Assembly: GCA_965221035.1 (NCBI GenBank)
Contig: OZ244860.1
Coordinates: 2,046,001 to 2,110,000, forward strand
DNA: 64,000 nucleotides
DNA from: UBA6522 sp965221035
GTDB lineage: Bacteria; Pseudomonadota; Gammaproteobacteria; Steroidobacterales; Rariloculaceae
Direction of reading: 5' to 3'
Shown in pieces: positions 60,861 through 64,000 of the stretch. Every line of letters starts with the position of its first letter. The first letter of the stretch is position 1. The notes beneath the pieces were generated by a model that was not told the DNA's origin, made no database searches, and worked only from the letters and a program-made list of their open reading frames with translations. The position numbers were made by a program, and so were the translations under genes.

Positions 60861-60911
60861 TTGGCGCGGCCGAAGGGCCGACAGAGCCATCCCGGCCAGT
60901 GTTGACGGGCC

Positions 60912-61568
60912 CTAGCCGGACGCCAGTCGGTGAGCCCGGCGCGTGGTTTCAGGGAGCCGGTAGCGGGGCGAGAGTCCCATCACCAGTTCGATGGCCGTGG
61001 CAAGGGTAAATCCGTGTCCAACGGAAACGAAGACCGGCTTGACTCCTGCCCGAGTGCGGAGCACGGCGCCAATGGTTTCGCCCCCGTCGCGCAGCGGTAC
61101 CCATGCGCCCCTCGTGTCCGGCACAGGTTCATGCACGCCGATCAAGCGAGACTTGGCGACACCAATGCTGGGCGTAGCCGTCAACAGGCCAAGATGACAG
61201 GCCAGTCCGAACCGGCGCGGATGCGCGACGCCCTGGCCGTCACACACCAGCACATCCGGCTTTTCCGTCAATCCGTCCAGGGCCGCCAGCGCGGCCGGAC
61301 ACTCCCGGAAGGACAACAGTCCCGGCACGTAGGGAAACACGGTCGGACGCGGGGAGATGGCGGAGTCCAGTTCTTCGAGGCCGGGGTATTTCAGCACGAC
61401 CGCCGCGGCCCGGGTCACGGCCCCGTTTCGTTCGAAGCCGATGTCGATGCCCGCGACCCGGGAGGGCGGATCACGGAGCAGGTCCTTGCGCACCACCTTC
61501 CCGCGCAATTCCTCCTGGAGGCGCCGCGCCTCCGCGGGGGTCAGATCCCACGCATGCGACAGGGTCAT
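60912..61568 (-). CDS. nfi: Deoxyinosine 3'-endonuclease (endonuclease V)
   Basis: 218 residues. Conserved are the metal-binding Asp in RVAGIDIGFERNG, LLSFRECPAALAALD with the catalytic Glu, and VCDGQGVAHPRRFGLACHLG. The enzyme nicks DNA one base 3' of deaminated adenine. Compared with E. coli Nfi (about 223 residues), the ATG at 61568 (MTLSHAWDLTPAEAR) is the better start; a GTG at 61607 would add 13 residues. Divergent from the solute-binding gene. Confidence 0.93.
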   Translation of the reverse strand: MTLSHAWDLTPAEARRLQEELRGKVVRKDLLRDPPSRVAGIDIGFERNGAVTRAAAVVLKYPGLEELDSAISPRPTVFPYVPGLLSFRECPAALAALDGLTEKPDVLVCDGQGVAHPRRFGLACHLGLLTATPSIGVAKSRLIGVHEPVPDTRGAWVPLRDGGETIGAVLRTRAGVKPVFVSVGHGFTLATAIELVMGLSPRYRLPETTRRAHRLASG

Positions 61569-61728
61569 GGCACGATCCGTCGCGGTGGAAGTCGGCAGGA
61601 AAGACACGCTAGGATTAGGGTGAACCTCAAGACAAGTTCAATGGTGAACGTACAGCTTGCCAGATTCCGGACCCCTCAATCGACCTGCTTGCTCCGGTTC
61701 CCGCTTCACGGCAGCGTGGCGGTGGCGC

Positions 61729-62529
61729 ATGCGTGACCGCCCCGCATCATTGGCGGGCACGCTGGGCGTCGTTGCACTTTGGATCGCCCTGACGGGATCG
61801 ACAGCGGAAGCGCGGCCTCTTCAGGACGTGCTCAACCACGGCACACTGCGCGTCGGCGTGGCGATATTTCCTCCCTGGACGATGCGCGGTCCATCCGGCG
61901 AGTTGGAGGGATTCGAAATCGATGTCGCCAGGAAGCTGGCCGAGGACATGAACGTGAACGTCGAGTTCAACGTGTATCCCTGGGACAGGATCATTCGCGG
62001 GCTTGAGGCCGGCGAGATCGACATCATCGCCACCGGCCTCACGATCACGCCGGAACGGGCGCTGCACGTCGCATTCAGCCGTCCCTATGCAACCGGCGGC
62101 ACGACGCTGGCGACCAATTTGGAAACAACGTCGGACGTCGCCAGCCTCGACGAGCTCAATAACTCGTTCTATACGGTCGCCGCCATCGCCGGATCGACCG
62201 CCGAGGAACTGGCCCGGCGGATTTTCCCCCGGGCGGAACTTCAGCTCCACGAGGACGCCGATACCGCCAGTTCGGCCTTGGTGGCCGGCGAGGTGGACGC
62301 CTATCTGGACAACGAGCCCATTCCGACCTTCCTGGCCCTTGAGAACCCCACCGTCGTCGACGTGCCGGTGACGGAACCACTGCTTCCGACACCCGCCGGA
62401 TTCGCGGTCTCCAAGGGCGACCCGGACTTCGTGAATTTTCTCGACGCCTGGATCACGGCGCGCGAAGCCGATACCTGGTTGCCGACGTCACATGCCTACT
62501 GGTTCCAGACCCTGAGGTGGAGGAACTGA
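61729..62529 (+). CDS. Periplasmic amino-acid-type solute-binding protein
   Basis: 266 residues: signal peptide ending TGSTAEA-RPL, then the SBP_bac_3 fold with LRVGVAIFPPWTMRG, GFEIDVARKLAEDM, DIIATGLTITPERALHVAFS and AGEVDAYLDNEPIPTFLALE. It resembles the polar amino acid ABC transporter binding subunit, but no permease or ATPase gene adjoins it, so it may work with a distant transporter or as a sensor. The ATG at 61729 follows a longer open frame that lacks a signal sequence. The next ORF starts one base after its stop. Confidence 0.85.
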   Translation: MRDRPASLAGTLGVVALWIALTGSTAEARPLQDVLNHGTLRVGVAIFPPWTMRGPSGELEGFEIDVARKLAEDMNVNVEFNVYPWDRIIRGLEAGEIDIIATGLTITPERALHVAFSRPYATGGTTLATNLETTSDVASLDELNNSFYTVAAIAGSTAEELARRIFPRAELQLHEDADTASSALVAGEVDAYLDNEPIPTFLALENPTVVDVPVTEPLLPTPAGFAVSKGDPDFVNFLDAWITAREADTWLPTSHAYWFQTLRWRN

Positions 62530-62530
62530 C

Positions 62531-62956
62531 ATGCCGCAGCCCGGGGCGCGATCGGTTGGCCTGCTTGCGGCGATTTGTGTCGGGTCCGCTCTCGGCCAGG
62601 AAAACCCGCCGCTGCCACCGCGAATCGTCGATGACCCGCCCGGTCAGGCGAGTCTGGCGCCGCTGCCGGCCGACCGCGAGGAAGTGATCGAAGAAATCGT
62701 CGTCGTGGCCAGGAACGAGTGGCGGCTGCCGGATCTGGGCGCCAACTGGCGGGCGCGATTCGATCCACCGGCGGAGACTCGCGTGGCCATACGCTACCTG
62801 CCCCTCTACGACCCTGAAATGGCCGACCGCTGGCCGGACCTCTTCCAGCTCAGCAAGCAGGAAGAACGGACAGGCTACATCGAGCTGTTTCGAGTCCGTT
62901 TCGGGGCCGAACCCAGGCAAGCCGCCGTCCCCACCGTGTTGAATCCGGATCCCTGA
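62531..62956 (+). CDS. Exported protein of unknown function, 141 residues
   Basis: N-terminal signal peptide (RSVGLLAAICVGSALG-QEN), a Pro-rich segment, then EEVIEEIVVVARNEWRLPDL and RYLPLYDPEMADRWPDLFQL. The EEIVVVAR stretch resembles the start of TonB-dependent receptors but is not followed by a barrel, so this is a small periplasmic protein. I do not recognise the family, though similar EWRLPDLG-type proteins seem to recur in gammaproteobacteria. Translation is coupled to the solute-binding protein (one-base gap), suggesting a shared job. Confidence 0.6.
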   Translation: MPQPGARSVGLLAAICVGSALGQENPPLPPRIVDDPPGQASLAPLPADREEVIEEIVVVARNEWRLPDLGANWRARFDPPAETRVAIRYLPLYDPEMADRWPDLFQLSKQEERTGYIELFRVRFGAEPRQAAVPTVLNPDP

Positions 62957-63007
62957 ACCATTGACCGCGGTCACATCCCGCTCGCGCCCTTGCCGGAACC
63001 GCACACT

Positions 63008-63721
63008 GTGACGGTTGGTACCGACTTCGACGGTTTTCCCGCGGAGACGGTCCGGTTTCTGGACGAACTGGCGAACAACAACAACCGTCCATGGTTCAAC
63101 GAGAACAAGGCGCGCTACGAGCGGTGGGTTCTGGAGCCGGCGCTTGACTTCATCAGCGCCATGGGGCCCCGGCTGGACAAGGTGTTACCCCATTTCACGG
63201 CGATACCCAGGCGGGTGGGCGGTTCCCTGATGCGGGTTTACCGGGATACCCGCTTTTCCCGCGACAAGACCCCCTACAAGACCAATATCGGCATCCAGTT
63301 CCGCCACGAGCTCGGCAAGGACGTTCATGCGCCGGGATTTTACGTCCACATCGATCCCGATTCGTGTTTTCTCGGGGCGGGCATCTGGCGCCCCCCGTCG
63401 GGCCCCTTGGGGTTGATCCGCGATCGAATCGTCGAAGATCCCTCCGCCTGGCGGGCAGCTCGCGACGAGCCGGACTTTCGCAGACGGTTCGAACTCGCCG
63501 GCGACCGTCTCAAGAGGCCGCCGAGAGGCTACCCGGCCGGGCATCCCCTTGTGGAGGATCTCAAGCGCAAGGATTTCATCGCGGTCGCGGCCTTCGGTTT
63601 CCACGATGCCACCGAAACCGGGTTCACGGACAGGGTCGCGGCGGACCTTGCGGTTTCCCGGCCCTTCATGGCGTTCCTGTGCGAGGCGCTGGAGTTGGCG
63701 TTCCGGGAACGTGCGCCATAG
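63008..63721 (+). CDS. DUF2461 family protein
   Basis: 237 residues of the DUF2461/TIGR02453 family, seen in many bacteria and unstudied. Typical are TVRFLDELANNNNRPWFNEN, RVYRDTRFSRDKTPYKTNIG and FYVHIDPDSCFLGAGIWRPP. The family is thought to have an enzymatic pocket because of the conserved Arg and Asp set, but no activity is known. A GTG at 63008 or a TTG at 62990 could start it; neither has a strong ribosome binding site. It is followed by the converging EcfT-like gene. Confidence 0.85.
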   Translation: MTVGTDFDGFPAETVRFLDELANNNNRPWFNENKARYERWVLEPALDFISAMGPRLDKVLPHFTAIPRRVGGSLMRVYRDTRFSRDKTPYKTNIGIQFRHELGKDVHAPGFYVHIDPDSCFLGAGIWRPPSGPLGLIRDRIVEDPSAWRAARDEPDFRRRFELAGDRLKRPPRGYPAGHPLVEDLKRKDFIAVAAFGFHDATETGFTDRVAADLAVSRPFMAFLCEALELAFRERAP

Positions 63722-63756
63722 GGACAGCAATGGAGGATATTGGCTTTCGCGAATTT

Positions 63757-64000
63757 CTACGGCGCACGCTCCGGGTCCCCGATGTTCCACTGCATGGTCG
63801 CCGGGTTGAATTCGTAGACGAGGTAAAGTACCGATAGTGCGAAGCAGACCCACGCAAAAATGTCGCCGCCACGGTGCCTCGGCAGTTCACGCATGAACGT
63901 CCGGCGCTTGTGGGCCCCGTACCCGCGGATATCCAGAGCCATGGCCTGGGTCTGCCCGTTTCGAAGCCCCAGTACCAGCATCGCGAAGGCCAGGTGGCGG
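63757..64000 (-). CDS. EcfT-type transporter transmembrane protein (C-terminal part)
   Basis: Partial, open to the right edge. The visible 80 residues read LAFAMLVLGLRNGQTQAMAL, DIRGYGAHKRRTFMREL, then a transmembrane helix (DIFAWVCFALSVLYLVYEFN). This is the C-terminal coupling helix and last membrane span of the energy-coupling factor transmembrane subunit, which links the A ATPases to a substrate-binding S subunit for vitamins or metals. The rest of the cassette lies outside the window. Confidence 0.7.
   Translation of the reverse strand, partial: RHLAFAMLVLGLRNGQTQAMALDIRGYGAHKRRTFMRELPRHRGGDIFAWVCFALSVLYLVYEFNPATMQWNIGDPERAP

Overview
The window is high-GC DNA, densely packed and mostly translationally coupled. 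It looks like part of the chromosome of a gammaproteobacterium that I cannot assign to a genus. Three things point that way: the miaB-phoH-ybeY-corC-lnt cluster, the divergent ssb/uvrA pair, and the tRNA(Tyr)-tRNA(Gly)-tRNA(Thr)-tufB-tRNA(Trp)-secE-nusG-rplKAJL-rpoBC order. Some genes do not fit a plain gammaproteobacterial ancestry, notably leuS and both tuf genes. I see no prophage, transposase gene, CRISPR array or rRNA operon.

Layout. 1-5.7 kb: the end of yidD coupled to cysS, hisI, two exported proteins (a porin-like barrel and a SnoaL-like protein), then lptE-xthA and a 35-residue membrane ORF on the minus strand. 5.7-14.5 kb: leuS reads rightward into the tail of the minus-strand miaB-phoH-ybeY-corC-lnt operon, with ssb upstream. 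14.7-23.0 kb: uvrA, trpS, a small coiled-coil membrane protein, a gamma-glutamyltransferase, a small membrane methyltransferase, a VapBC-type toxin-antitoxin pair and a kinase-like gene. 23.2-54.9 kb: one continuous minus-strand array of about 31.7 kb carrying four tRNAs, two tuf genes, secE, nusG, rplKAJL, rpoBC, str (rpsL, rpsG, fusA), S10, spc and alpha operons, ending in rpoA and rplQ. 55.2-64 kb: an aminotransferase remnant, gloB, thrS, a fumarylacetoacetase-family hydrolase, ttcA, a small basic protein, nfi, a solute-binding protein, two proteins of unknown role and the end of an EcfT-like permease.

The genes are mainly information processing: aminoacyl-tRNA synthetases (Cys, Leu, Trp, Thr), tRNA modification (MiaB, TtcA), translation, transcription and DNA repair (UvrA, exonuclease III, endonuclease V, SSB), plus envelope assembly (Lnt, LptE, YidD, SecY, SecE). 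Recognisable sigma-70-like promoters precede tRNA(Tyr), rpsL and, unusually, rplC.

The most interesting signal is a dispersed element present three times (11462-11624, 23013-23151, 55771-55913). Each copy has a core of exactly 83 bp that folds into two internal hairpins, and one stem shows compensatory changes between copies. Each core is flanked by a long, nearly perfect inverted repeat (40, 28 and 30 bp) whose sequence is private to that copy. I do not know a published family for it. Other points of note are a leuS of non-gammaproteobacterial type carrying a (GGCAAC)7 microsatellite, two almost identical tuf genes with codon use unlike their neighbours, a promoter and leader splitting rpsJ from rplC, and interleaved dyads in front of vapBC.
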